In this document: positions 33,280 through 44,289 of the stretch, piece by piece
Numbering within the stretch: the first letter of the stretch is position 1
Layout: every line of letters begins with the position of its first letter
Assembly (NCBI GenBank): GCA_011009095.1
Contig: VTPC01008057.1
Location: 1 to 64,000, forward strand
Length of the DNA: 64,000 nt
Source of the DNA: Ignelater luminosus
Taxonomy: Eukaryota; Arthropoda; Insecta; Coleoptera; Elateridae
Direction of reading: 5' to 3'
The notes under the pieces: model-generated
The model's input: the letters and a program-made list of their open reading frames with translations, nothing else
Databases searched by the model: none
Told to the model about the DNA's origin: nothing
Translations under genes and position numbers: made by a program

Positions 33280-34756
33280 GGTATCGTTTTGGAGGATCAT
33301 GCACGACGCGCCCGTAAAGAAAAGCGAGCCCGACCAATGATACCACCGAAGGCGGTCACACTCTTTGTTATTCCGAGAGAATTAAAGAGTCAGAGTGCCG
33401 CAGGTGCGACGAAGCGACGGCGCAGGCGAAAACCTGGAAGTGGTAGTCCACTTTTAGTATTGACATTAAATACAGATTTGTGCGTGATATAGATATAGAC
33501 AGTAAAAGACAGCTGATGCATCTACAAAAGGACTTTCTATGATTATACTTAGAAATTTTGTTGCAGCATTAAATTTAAAACATTTCTGTGAAGGGGAGTC
33601 GTAAGATCATTGAAGATGTGTATAACATGTTTATATATTTTTGAATTACATATAGAAGAAACAGTAAAAGGATCGATCTAAAGATATTGATATATTGAAC
33701 AAGATGGTGGTTGTTTTTTACTTTTTAATTGCGTTTTTAGTTTGTGTTTTTGTGTTTTAAAAAATGTTTAATGTTTGTAATGCTTATAATGAAAGTTATA
33801 TTGTGTTTTATGAAATAAATTTACAAAAAGCAACTTGTCGCAGTCACATATTATTAGAAGGAATAGTATACAATGTGAATAAAAAAGAATATTTTTGAAA
33901 GCAGGCTTTTCAAACCAAAAACCACTGCCGACACTGGCAGGGCTTGTTTCGTTATTGTGCAGTTTCATAATTTCAAATTGAATTTTGCTAACGCTGTGGC
34001 TTCTTTGTTACATGGATGTACGAAGAGTACTGCTTTCGGTTATAAATGAACGAACAACAAAAGACACTACGCTGCAATGCAAGTTATTTTTATAATTTTA
34101 CATTTTTGTGTCTTATTTACTCAAATGAACTCGTTGATGCTACGATTTTGAATATACGTTGAGCTATAATAATCGAAGATTTAAACAAGAAGTCAATATA
34201 GTGTTGTAGTAACTCAAACAAAAGGTCAAATTGGTCCTTCGAGCCGGATAGAAGCGACGTAGACAAACCTGCAAACACATGTGGATGTCATTTTAAGATA
34301 TCTTAGACTCGTTAGTTTACAGTAGCAAACAATTATCAAACGTTTAGAAATTTTGTTATTTAAGAAGAAGCTGAAAGGGTGATGCTACTCAACTAATACA
34401 ATCCATTGAGATCTCTAATTTCAACTATAATATCGCACAGAATATGCTAAAAGAGAAGTATGAAGACAAACGTTTACTTGTGCGCTACTACACTACAGCA
34501 TTGTTTGAAATATCTTTGGATCACAGGTTTCAAATAAATGATGTTGTTGTTTAGTAACGCCTCGGGCTACCTACAATTTACTCGTTCTACAAACCTAGCT
34601 AAGGTACACGAATTCACCGTTAAAAGTCGCGTTCCATCTGATAACTGAAACAAAAGAGCCCATACCACCCCTAGAGTAATTCACTAAGTTTCTCCAGTAT
34701 ACGGATGAGCTTGCTTCTGCCGAAGACAGTTCTTCCGGGATATCTTCACTACATCC
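33280..34756. other. Mostly non-coding
   Basis: 33290-33440 is GC-rich and open on the plus strand with an Arg-rich KRRRRRKPG stretch, not recognised. The rest is AT-rich with nothing supported. Confidence 0.35.
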
Positions 34757-35200
34757 TTAGGGCGAGTACTTGGCTGCTAGACTCGTTAAACCACTAATCG
34801 GTTCCACCATCGGGTGACACCCTTGACTGAAAGCAAAGGTATCAGGGCACTGCTTAGACGGCCACAAAACAAACTGAAGATCTAAATGAGTAGAATGTAA
34901 CAAAGATTCCGCAAAAGCTTGGGAGGTACGTCTTGAACTACTGTTCCTCCTCTTCGCTAACCTGAAAGAATCCTCTGCCAGAACTACAGTGCTAGAGGGC
35001 TGTAAATTCAAAAAAAAGAGCTGGTGACTATATTCTGAATTTCTACGACTCACGTACATCTCCTCCTTTCCTGCATCCATGTTCTCAGCCATTGACCTGA
35101 CAGAGTTTTGTTCTGTAAAATGCATTAACGGCGAGTGCTCAGGCAGTAATGTGACCAAATTGCCAGTGGAAGCTTCCTTTCCTTCCACTAAAGCCTGCAT
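34757..35200 (-). CDS. Uncharacterised 147-codon ORF
   Basis: The frame opens with ATG at 35200 and ends at 34757. It is richer in G+C than its flanks. The protein is polar and Ser/Leu-rich with no signal peptide or membrane segment; a basic stretch AKRRNSSSRRTSQAF lies near residues 80-95. Within it a GTGAGT donor and a tttgaatttacag acceptor enclose exactly 54 bases. The frame stays open whether or not this piece is removed. A second ATG at 35317 starts a short upstream frame that ends soon. The family is not recognised; it could be a real gene or a fragment of an unknown element. Confidence 0.35.
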   Translation of the reverse strand: MQALVEGKEASTGNLVTLLPEHSPLMHFTEQNSVRSMAENMDAGKEEMYVSRRNSEYSHQLFFLNLQPSSTVVLAEDSFRLAKRRNSSSRRTSQAFAESLLHSTHLDLQFVLWPSKQCPDTFAFSQGCHPMVEPISGLTSLAAKYSP

Positions 35201-35589
35201 TGCTTATTCTACTCGTTCCCAAACCCGAATCATCTCAATTAGCACTTTATTTCTCCCTAGAGGTCCCTGCTACAACCTACCTAACCTGTTTCTCAAATGG
35301 AGATGCGAATCTGCCATCTTAAATTAATACGAGTTAATTCTAGCAGAGAATTTACTTAAATGCAAAACAATTTGCATCAGAAAGAAATTTAACAATAAGA
35401 CTAACCTAGAATGTTTCCACTAGATCAAACTAGTTGGCAAGGTACAATGAGGGTTTGCATAAACGATGAACAGAAGTAAATAGGTAAATGTTAAATTTCA
35501 GGATTTTGTTGAAACCTGGACTATCTCAGAATCTATTTATAACTTTTTCAGGTCCATAGTTAAGTTATACGAAGTAATAAAAAAGTCGA

Positions 35590-37620
35590 GGTTATGGTCT
35601 TACAGAAACTGAAATGGATAAGAGGTGTGAAGTCATTAACGATAGTTTCCTCTTACTACATTCAAGAGTAGCCAAAACAGAAAGAGCATGAGCAGGTGTT
35701 GCCTGTCTTATACATAGGGACTGGGTAGACACTGGGCAGGACTGGACTTCAAGAGACGAAAGAATTATGGTGGTACATTTAAATATTGGCAGCGAACTTT
35801 TATCTTTAGTAATAGCTTATGGTCCTAACAAGGACGAGAAAACGGAAACGAAGGTTGAATTCTATAAAGCACTGCAACGAGAACTAGACAATGCTAAAGG
35901 AAAAATCATTCTGCTGGGAGATCTCAATGGCAGGGTAGGAAAGTGGAGTGATAGGGCAGCATGGAGAAAACCATTTGAACAATGAAATCGGGCTAATCCA
36001 ACTATGTATTTCAAACGAGTTGATTTTAATGAATACTATGTTACCGTATCCATATGTATACACGGTGTAAGCCGAGCAGGCACGAAAAATCAATTATAGA
36101 CTACATGGCTGTCGGGCGTCACTCCCACCGTCAAGTGAAGGATGTAAGGTTTAAGCTGGAGTTCGAGTTAGCAACAGACCACTATCTGTTAGAGATACAG
36201 TGGTATATCAAGGACCCCAGTACAACTAGCAGGCGTAACAAAGGAAAGACTACAAGATGAAAGATCAAAATTAATGAACTCAAAATTATTATTGACACAC
36301 AAAGAAACAGATAATCTAGAGGAGAACTGCCATAGGTTCAAGACAATTATAATGGAGTCAGCAGAAGAAGTATGTGATACTATAAAATGTGAGGGAAAGT
36401 AATAAGAAAATGACGATATGGAACACAAGATAGCTACAATAACTATAAAGAGCAAACATAAAAGGTCAGAAGAATAGTGCAAGACGTGAAAAAGGCTAGT
36501 TGGGAAAAGTTTGGGCATGAAATTGAGGAATGCTTTGGTGACCATCAAAAACTTTTCTACAGAGTTTTAGCCTTTGAAGAACATTTTCCACAAAAATAAA
36601 TCTCTACTGACGGATAATAAGAATATTATGAATAGATGGAGAGAATATTTTATGGATTTGCTGAGAATAGAAAAGGATGTTCATTTAGTGGAAGAGAACC
36701 AAGAGCTCACAACCGACCCGTCACTAAAAAAGAAAGATGAAGCTTGGCAAGGTAGCTGAGCATGATGGCATCGCACCAGAGATGCTGAGGCACATGGGAG
36801 AAGCAGGAGAGGATCTGCTGTTGCAAGTACTATCCCTGGCATGGAAGCATGACAGTATACCTGCAGACTGAGAAGTGGCCATCAAAAGTCAAGTAGAATA
36901 TCAGCTGCTAGAGTCACGAGGAGGTTACAGGCCAGGCGGAGGCATTCAGGACTTGATTTTCACTCTAAGGCAGATTTCGAGAAAAACTACAGAATACGAT
37001 AAGGAAGTCCACATATGTTACATAGATTTGGTTAAAGCCTTTGACAGCGTAGAAGGAGCTGATTCGTGCTTTGTACCGAGAAAGCGGGGTGTAAACAGAG
37101 ACCTAACAAGCAGAATACAGAGCTACTATAAAACCTGCAGATATTACAGCAGGACGGGCAACTCGCAGTCAGAAACATTTCGAACAACAGATGAGATCAG
37201 ACAGGGTGACACTCTTAGTCCTCTTTTGTTTGTACTGCTGATAGATGACGTGGCAAGAAAATGCCAGAAGACGACCTGTCGTTTTCAGCTCGGCCATTGG
37301 TTTCTCAGAGCAGTACAGTACTCAGAATTAGCCTATGCTGAGGACCTCTAAAAACAACCATTGACAAAGCCAAGCTAAGATGGTCTGGGCATGTAGCTCG
37401 TATGCCACCTGAAAGGCTGCTCAGACTCGCTATAGAAGCTAGACCTGAAGGAAACAGACTACGAGGAAGGCAGTGTCCAAAGACAGCTGCTGGAGCAAGG
37501 GGTAGACTAGTCCCAGGTCAGGCGACTAGCTCTTGATAGGGCAGTCTGGAAAAGGAATTCCTCTGCACCGACCAGAGGTAGAAAAGGAACGCGTTAAGTA
37601 AGTTGTTAGTTACTTATTGA
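35590..37620 (+). mobile_element. Non-LTR retrotransposon (plus), degenerate
   Basis: The endonuclease part (about 35590-35990) includes GVACLIHRDWVDTG and SLVIAYGPNKDEKTE, then KIILLGDLNGRVG. A second frame (36054-36260) has IIDYMAVGRHSHRQVKDVR and TDHYLLEI. RT follows, and the end (37350-37620) reads KLRWSGHVARMPPERLLRL, the basic C-terminal signature. The minus-strand fragment at 48.66-50.03 kb belongs to a closely similar family. Confidence 0.85.
36574..37351 (+). pseudogene. Reverse transcriptase of the 35.6-kb non-LTR element
   Basis: The N-terminal frame (36574-36759) has NIMNRWREYFMDLL, then GKVAEHDGIAPEMLRHMGEA in another frame. The main frame (36875-37351) has SRGGYRPGGGIQDLIFTLRQ, HICYIDLVKAFDSVEG (motif A) and DEIRQGDTLSPLLFVLLIDD (motif B region). 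It ends in LAYAEDL, which replaces the YADD box. A piece between motifs is condensed (36870-36930), so the enzyme is incomplete. Confidence 0.85.
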
Positions 37621-38963
37621 GTCTACCACTAACAGCGTGGGCGTCAAGATGGCCTTATTTCCTGCAGTACTGTAGTTTTCTGGATTTAAACTTAATAAAT
37701 TGGTTATTTCACGGTTTACTTTATTTTGTATGTGCACACCCTTATGTTATGGTTTCAACTGCGTTTATTTCCCATTGAAACAGTTTTTATACTGTAGGGT
37801 GTATAATCTTGTCACTGTTGTTAGTAGATCTGTTTCTTATTAGTCTTCTATCCACACCAAGTTATCGTGCTTGATAGCGGGCGTGCTTTCCTTCTTTGCG
37901 GAAATTTCTCATTAAAGGCATGAGTTCTTTTCTTTTCAATTTAATTTCTTTTGGTAAATCTTCAGATGTGTGCATTTTTGAGTATTTTCAGAAAAAAATC
38001 TAATTCTTTCCTGGTTGCAACTAAGTAGTTCTAGTTTCATTGGTCTTATTTTGTCAATCAATTTCAGTTATTTCTATGTCAATATGCAAAATGTTCTTTA
38101 ATAATTCATTTTCTTGATTCTTTAATGTTGTTGATTGTTTTGTTTTTGCTTAAGTTAAGTTGTTTTTTCAATTCTAGTTTTTAATTTTGTTTAATATACT
38201 GCCTAAGTTTTTCTAACACTACTAGTAAACCTAGATCCATAATTTTCTTATTTCAGTATTTTAACACTAAAGCCAAATATAATAACTAAATCTGCATTAT
38301 CAACAGTTGCGAGCAATGTAAATACGTTTTTTGGAGCACGAGGTTTGCGCCTCGTGCTTTAAATTTCGGCCTTGCGCCTAAAAAATTGGCGCAACAGCTC
38401 AAATTAAAAGGGATTTAAGAATCTTAGTTGAAAGAATTTTAAAAAAACTGGTAATTTCTAATCAAACGTTCATTATTTCTAATATTTATCTACACTAATG
38501 ATGTGTTCCATCAAATTTACATCTCTATTTGAATCACATTGATTTACCGCCAAGCACACTACCATTAGACTGCTTTCTATGCCTTCGCCTATTTTTAGGC
38601 AACCCAACATACTCGAATGTAATTATGATCCTCTAGCATGCGCGCTAGCTAGACGAATACTTCCTAATCGAGGAGAACGTTTTGATTAAGCTCTGTAACT
38701 CTTTTTCCGGTAATAGGGCTTTGGAAAAGTGCCTTAAGAGTTAGCATTTAAAGATAATGAAACTTAATACAGAGATTTTGCTTAAGTATTGTTAAATAAA
38801 CAAGGTAACATAGGTAATTATCTACATGAGACCGTTACTAATTGATCACAGAATTTCCTGTTTACACGATTTAGCTAAAGATAAGCTGCATAATGTTTTT
38901 ATTTGATGAAATCGAAACACTAATATTCCCAAATCAGTTTCTTTTCTGCAATGTGATATAAAA
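37621..38963. other. Non-coding, upstream of the DUF1091 gene
   Basis: AT-rich. One GC-rich hairpin stands out: GCACGAGG (38336-38343), loop TTTGCG, CCTCGTGC (38350-38357). It is followed by more short GCGCC/GGCGC inverted words to about 38397. No gene seen. Confidence 0.5.
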
Positions 38964-40001
38964 ATGTACGTGTGGCTATTATTTTTACTTACTAGTTTAT
39001 CGGCATCCCTGGCAGCGGATAATCAAAAAGCTAGTGTTGATTTTCTTAAAAAGGTACGGTACCTATTCTTATATTGTTGTACCTAATCTTTAATACCTTA
39101 ATCACAAACAGTTCCATCAGAACGATTACAAATTGGAGTTTGAACGAGTCCAAATAATTCATTTTAAGAAGCAGTATATGAAAAAATGTGAAGCTGTAAC
39201 ATTTAAATATAATCGCACTACTGCTGTTATAAATATGACATGGGAATTCACTGCTGACGTCGGCTATAACTATAACGTAAGATTCTGTTATATTTCACAT
39301 GAGAAATAATTTAGTCTCAATGTATTATTTCTGTTGTAGCTGGTGTTTCAAGCTTATAAGTTTGCCAGTAATGAATACCGACAGTTTCCTATCCGTTTCC
39401 AAGTGAATGTTTGCGACGCAATGAAGGAAAATTTTATGGGCAGTCAAGATTTTACCCGTTGTGGTAATTTTACTGGATGTCCTTTTCTAAAAGTAAATAA
39501 TACTTTATAAAGTTAACATATTGTAAATAGTCTTGTTTAGGTGCTTATCTGATGTCAATAAAACTAGAGCTACTTTATATTATTAATTTAATAAATTAAA
39601 TTTTTTAATTTATCATAATAGAAATACAGGCAGTTTCAAAGCTTTTAAATATTTGGAGTTAGATTAACATGATCTTGGCTTACTATGTGATGAAAATTCT
39701 AATAAGAAGAACCTTGTATCAACAAATCGTTACAAAGTTATCGTTAAACTCAGACTTTACATCTTACTGCGAAAAAGCTACCAAATTCTATAAAGTATAT
39801 AATTTTTATATTAAATAAACAAAAATGATTTTTCAGAATCGAACTTATCGCATATGCAATTGGTCACCTGATGAAGCCCACTTTCCTCCACTTATACCTA
39901 ATGGTAGATACATGGTAGAAATTCAGGCACTTGTTCGTACAGAGGAAATGTTTCTTGCTCGTGGTTATGGTACTATATACCGTCCAATAGTAAAAAAATA
40001 A
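38964..40001 (+). CDS. DUF1091-family secreted protein, four exons
   Basis: Exons are 38964-39053, 39112-39276, 39340-39492 and 39837-40001. All borders are GT-AG, all junctions fall between codons, and introns are 58, 63 and 344 bases. The product has 190 residues. An N-terminal signal peptide (YVWLLFLLTSLSASLA) is followed by a lumenal domain with Cys at 56, 110, 126, 132 and 143 and four N-glycosylation sites (NRT, NMT, NFT, NRT). The NVCDAMK stretch, the RCGNFTGCPF block, and the closing PPLIPNGRYMVEIQALV block match the order found in DUF1091 (PF06477) proteins of insects. These are CheB-related and thought to have a lipid-binding ML-like fold. The role of this member is unknown. AATAAA lies at 40015. 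The frame is intact, so it may be functional. Confidence 0.85.
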
Positions 40002-40014
40002 TCTTGCTCAATTC

Positions 40015-40020
40015 AATAAA
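40015..40020 (+). terminator. Poly(A) signal of the DUF1091 gene
   Basis: AATAAA 13 bases past the TAA stop. Confidence 0.75.
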
Positions 40021-40189
40021 ATTGTTTTTTGATCATTTATTAATTTTTTGCACTACTAACCTACAAAAATTCTGTTAAGTTACCAATCTTAGGTACCGAT
40101 GTTTATAGTAATAATAAATAATAAAAAGACAAATTCATTAATGTTATTTATTAACACCTTATAAATAGGTTAACAAAGAGTTTTGATGA

Positions 40190-41060
40190 GCAGGAACAGA
40201 CAACTCGATTACAACCCTTTCCGTTGACAAAAGAAACGAAACTGTTGCTAAAGCCACGGAAACTTACGATAATAAGATCCAAGAATACCAGGCGAATACC
40301 AATTACTCCCCAAAGATCCCACGCAATCAATAGAACGATAAATATACCAAACGTTGTTCAAACATAAAGAGGAGCTCTCGATCCAAGAGGAAAGCAAACT
40401 AATTCCGCCCCACCCCGGCCTGCCGAAGATACACAAGCAGAACATACTTCTGAGGCCGATTGTGAGCTCGAGAAATTCTCCTTGTCATGAACTGGTCATA
40501 TTTCTGGTGGACAAAATAATTCCACTGGCGGGAACAATCCCGTCAGAGGCAGAAATACCGAACACCTTGTCAAAACAATTAAAAACATAAAATTTGACAC
40601 TAATGACGTCCTGGTTAGTTTCGATATAGTCAGCCTGTTTCCTCGCGGATGCTTAGGGAAATGATCACCTAAATCAAACCCAGCAACGATGACCAACAGA
40701 CGAAGAGCTGTGTTAACAACCTTCCATGCGAATGTGGGAGGGCATACATAGGAGAAACTGGCAAACCCTTACGGATGAGATTTCAAAAAACACAAAAATA
40801 ACATCAAGAAGGGAGAAACCGATAAATCGAGAACAGTATGAAATGAAGACCATCGCATCCAGTGGGATAATGCACAAATAGTGGCCAAAGAAAAGAACAG
40901 AACTCGTAGAAGACTGAAAGAGGCCACATACACAGCACTAGCTGAAGAACTGATAAGCCTGGCTAGCTAAGAAATAAAACTCATATGGATACCAATATTG
41001 CGCGAAGAACTACTGCGTAGCCGCCAACAAACGGCGCAAATCCCTACTGCGCAACATGCA
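40190..41060 (+). mobile_element. Penelope-like retroelement fragment with GIY-YIG endonuclease
   Basis: The 5' part has VDKRNETVAKATETYDNK-like sequence. One frame (40354-40590) then gives PPHPGLPKIHKQNILLRPIV and SSRNSPCHELVIFLVDKI. This is the Penelope RT signature (GLPKIHK, RPIVSS). A shifted frame adds VLVSFDIVSLF (about 40608-40643), the motif A block. RT sequence after that is deleted. From about 40725, PCECGRAYIGETGKPLRMRF gives the GIY-YIG endonuclease entry, and RRRLKEATYTALAEELISL resembles its C-terminal part in another frame. The whole is far shorter than a complete element (~2.5 kb coding) and inactive. Confidence 0.85.
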
Positions 41061-41109
41061 CAGTAACCTACAATTTATATAAAACTTATAAAACTATATA
41101 AGTAGACCG

Positions 41110-41207
41110 CCCCAGTAGCTCAATGGTTCAAGCACCCAGCGTAGTAGTCAAATTCGCAATTATTGTCCCTGGTGCGAACCCCAGTGAGATTTACGAAAAA
41201 AAAAAAT
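41110..41207 (+). mobile_element. tRNA-derived SINE-like unit with poly(A)
   Basis: TAGCTCAATGG at 41116-41126 fits the pol III A box (TRGYNNARNNG) exactly. GGTGCGAACCCC at about 41171 fits the B box with one mismatch. A run of 11 A at about 41197 closes the unit. The 45-base gap between boxes exceeds that of ordinary tRNAs without a long variable arm, and stems do not pair well. A SINE or a retrotransposed tRNA fragment is more likely than a functional tRNA. Confidence 0.5.
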
Positions 41208-41809
41208 TAGAAATGCAAAATAATAAACCAAACCGCCTTTCTCAAGGCGAACACTTGAGAACGGAAGCAGAGTCGCAAAAAAATATTACACCAAAGTGTG
41301 GCAATAGCCTAATTAACACCTCAAATGAAAATTTACACTCATCAACTTTTAGACACCAACTGTCTAGGAACCGTAAAGAAAGTGAACTGATCTCTTGTAA
41401 GGTCAAATTATAATTGTTCCTGGCCACTGTAGGCATGTGCCTTTTCGGTCAGAAGGAAATTTGGTAATTTGAAATGAAAAACGCTGCTGCCCGCGATCAA
41501 GGATAAGATGGGATGGGTTTCATAGCAAACTTTCGACCAAACTCTCCTCGATATATCTGTCCTGGCCGGTCCGGAGACAAGTGTTGAGGTCCAGCTTTAT
41601 CGTCGCAGTGTGTGTCCACTCATACTGCAACCAACCACAACTGGCGTCCCAGTCTACTCGATCGCCGGCATGTCGTTGGCCTCCGGAGTCTTGCTGCTAC
41701 CTGAAACAGAAAACAGAGTTGTGGCGGGAAAATCTGTAAAATAATGACAAGCCTTTTTATATTACTAGTGCATACAAAGAGTAGGATTCTGCACAATCAG
41801 TCGAGAAGT

Positions 41810-42040
41810 TTTACCTGACGCCACCAAGAGAAGAAAGTCATGAGTCGCCACTGACCTCTCAGATAGCTTGTGACCTTTCAAGGTTCAAATCCTGTACCCC
41901 AGTTAAAATGTGATGAAATCGTTTTAGTAGTTTTACCTGACCCCACCAACTAAAATACATTACAAAACGTCACTAGCTGCTTGTTCATTTAGTCTATAAC
42001 CTTCTTGGACTCATACCCTACAAATGAATGAAAACCGAAT
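41810..42040. repeat. Two tandem ~120-bp units with a pol III B-box-like word
   Basis: Unit 1 begins AGTTTTACCTGACGCCACCA (about 41809) and unit 2 AGTTTTACCTGACCCCACCA (about 41929). Both continue with GTCNCCACTNNCT-like and TAGNNTNTNACCTT-like words. Unit 1 contains GGTTCAAATCC (41882-41892), a perfect B box; in unit 2 the corresponding word has decayed. No A box at the right distance is convincing. Confidence 0.5.
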
Positions 42041-42169
42041 AAAGATTGATCCAGCAGTCTTTATGGTAATCGCGAACATACAAGCCAACAAACAAACAAA
42101 TCAGTACCCTAACTAGATGATAGCAAAAGGGTTGAGAGTCACGAACGTTACATTTAGGGGAAGAAAATT

Positions 42170-43012
42170 TCATCTGGAAAAAAAACGATGACCTATGCTT
42201 TTACCTGCGGTTGCCAACGATCGGACTTTGTGTGCCAATGAGCCATCCAATGAGTCAGCTTCAAGGTATAGTTTCACTCCACATTTACCTTGTGTAATCA
42301 TCGTAAACTTCCTCGCCGAAGAGCAGCGACTATAGAAGCCGTAAGGCTTCTCTTCAGCCTGGAAAAGAGAATGGTGTTGATGGATGAACACAATGCTCGT
42401 CCGATGGTGATGTCGATAGTCGGTACACTGAATCTTCGTTTGATGGAAGTAAGGCAGTAAAGTAGACTTGGGGACTCTCAAGGATTTCTCCGCAGGTGGT
42501 GCTTGGCGCTGATAAGTTGGCGGCACGGCTGTTCTTAAATTTGGTGGTGTTAGTTGTCGAATTAGGACTAGCAGAAAAGAAAAAACGGGTCTTGCCCTGG
42601 ATGCTGCGGCGAGCAACCGGAACAGCCAGACCGGCCCAGTGTCGACGCTGCCATTGGGTTCAGAACCGGTTTGGTGGATTAGCAGAATGGGAGGCGGTAG
42701 GATGGATGTGATGGTGGGGCCGTGGAGAATACTGTTCCGGCATTTGCTTTCATCACTAGGAGAAACTACGGAAAAACCATAGTGAGAACAGGCGGTCTTG
42801 GATGTCCCAAGCCTCCCGAAGGCGAGTGTAGCGCTGAAGACGCTAACTAGGTTCTCTAGGTAGCCATGACTTTGTTGACAAATGATCTTACGGAGAGCAG
42901 CATCTAAACTAGGCCGGGGGCCTCGCAGAGATTCCGACCGAACTTCTGCAGCGCCCTGGACAGCTTGTCGAGGTCGAAACCGGAGCTTCTGTCTGGTGCG
43001 GTTGGTTCGCGC
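42170..43012 (-). other. Long open frame without start, unknown
   Basis: One minus-strand frame has no stop for about 280 codons, from 43012 down to a stop at 42170. There is no ATG in its first ~130 codons. It adjoins the 3' side of the Jockey-type ORF1 and overlaps its Pro-rich tail in another frame. The composition (Pro, Ser, Leu, His) matches no family I know. Two spliced-exon-like signals lie inside: acceptor tctcttttccag before GCTGAAGAG (about 42359) and donor CAAG|GTAAAT (about 42291). Chance openness in GC-richer DNA, a transposon UTR, or true exons are all possible. Confidence 0.25.
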
Positions 43013-43050
43013 TTCTCACTGGGTCTGGAGGAGGCTGCTTGGCGGTCAGA

Positions 43051-44125
43051 TCATGGGGTTGGGTGGTCCCGGTTTGTGTCTCTCGCGGACGACGCGCTCT
43101 CTGCTCTGGGATACCGGGGGCATTTTTTGTAGTTAGCCTGATGTCGGCCGCCACAGTTTACATATGTGGCAGGCATCTGGCGAGACGTCTCGTAGTTCGC
43201 CGTGTGAAGTGCACCTGCGCATTTTGCACACCTGGGGGCCACGTTGCAGCCTTGCTGCGAATGTCCATAGCGTTGGCATCGGTGGCATTGACCCATCGTT
43301 GTCTTCTTCCTCGGATGTTCGACGGTGATCTTCAGACCGAATAACTCCGTGGTCCGAAAAATCTCCTTGGTCTCGACGAAGACCAGAGGCATGGAGATCC
43401 TCCCCGGACCGCGATACATCCGGTAGGCGGAGATGGCTGTAAGACCTCTTCTGGCTAGATCTTCTTTCATCTCTTTGGAGGTGATGACTTCTGAGACACC
43501 ACGAAGGACGACCTTGATGTTTCTTGCGAGAAACTGATAGGGGTTGTAAGGTATCTTCTTCTTGTCCTCTCGGATTCCGTGGAAGTCCCGCACTGTCGCC
43601 GGCTGGATCATAATGCCGCCACGCAGGTTTTTGGCCTTTGTGACGACGTGTGGAAGCTTCGCGAGCTGTCGACTTGACTGTCGTTTGCGTGCATATTAAT
43701 GGGGGCATCCTTGGAGAACACGTGACGGGATCTCCGTGCAATACGGCGTCGCTCTCGGTTCCTAAAAGAGGAAAAGCGATTAACCGTGGAGGCCGGCTGC
43801 GGCTCTGCGGTGTTTCGTCCTGAAGTGGACGGCAACTTCACTAATGTCGTAGTCGTGGCCCGGATCGGGGTTGGTGGTGTGGATTGAAACTGTTACCTAT
43901 GCCTGTTGCAATGCTCTGGAGTAAGACTTGGTTGTCACGCTTTGACTTCGTTGAGACGAGGTGCGGCAGCCCGCTTTCTTTAGAATTTGTTTTTCTTATG
44001 CTTCCTACGCTGGAATTTCTCCGTGGTGTCTTTAGTAGGGACTGGGCAGGTATTAATGTTGTTGCAAGCAAGTTGTTGCCGAACTGCTGCATAAAAACAT
44101 TCGGGTCCATGGTTTCTTTTATCAA
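43051..44125 (-). pseudogene. Jockey-type non-LTR ORF1 (gag-like), broken
   Basis: Three frames (44125-43841, 43841-43608, 43611-43051) make up one ORF1. The first two are Ser/Arg-rich N-terminal regions. The last has the RNA-binding domain (IKVVLRGVSEVITSKEMKED, then MYRGPGRISMPLVFVETKEI) and zinc knuckles. Knuckle 1, CHRCQRYGHSQQGC, is intact. Knuckle 2 has lost its last Cys (CAKCAGALHTANYE). Knuckle 3 has Tyr in place of its first Cys (YVNCGGRHQANYKKC). A Pro-rich tail continues in another frame below 43150. ORF2 is absent. Confidence 0.85.
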
Positions 44126-44289
44126 GTTAGCCCTGACGCGTCAGCTTCGCTCGAAACCTAGACGCAAAGTGACCTTCTTGATAAAGCTACATACGTATAC
44201 GCGCATGGGTCGGAAAGTGCCATTGAATGGGACACCTACGATGCATCAAGGGCGATTTTTGCACTCCATTAACTTTCTCGATTGATCTA

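Noticed and set aside
41116..41207. Functional tRNA gene
   Set aside because: A and B boxes are there but the acceptor, D and anticodon stems do not pair; poly(A) follows, so a SINE or retropseudogene is more likely.
43884..44285. Plus-strand 133-codon ORF
   Set aside because: Antisense shadow of the Jockey ORF1 N-terminal frame.
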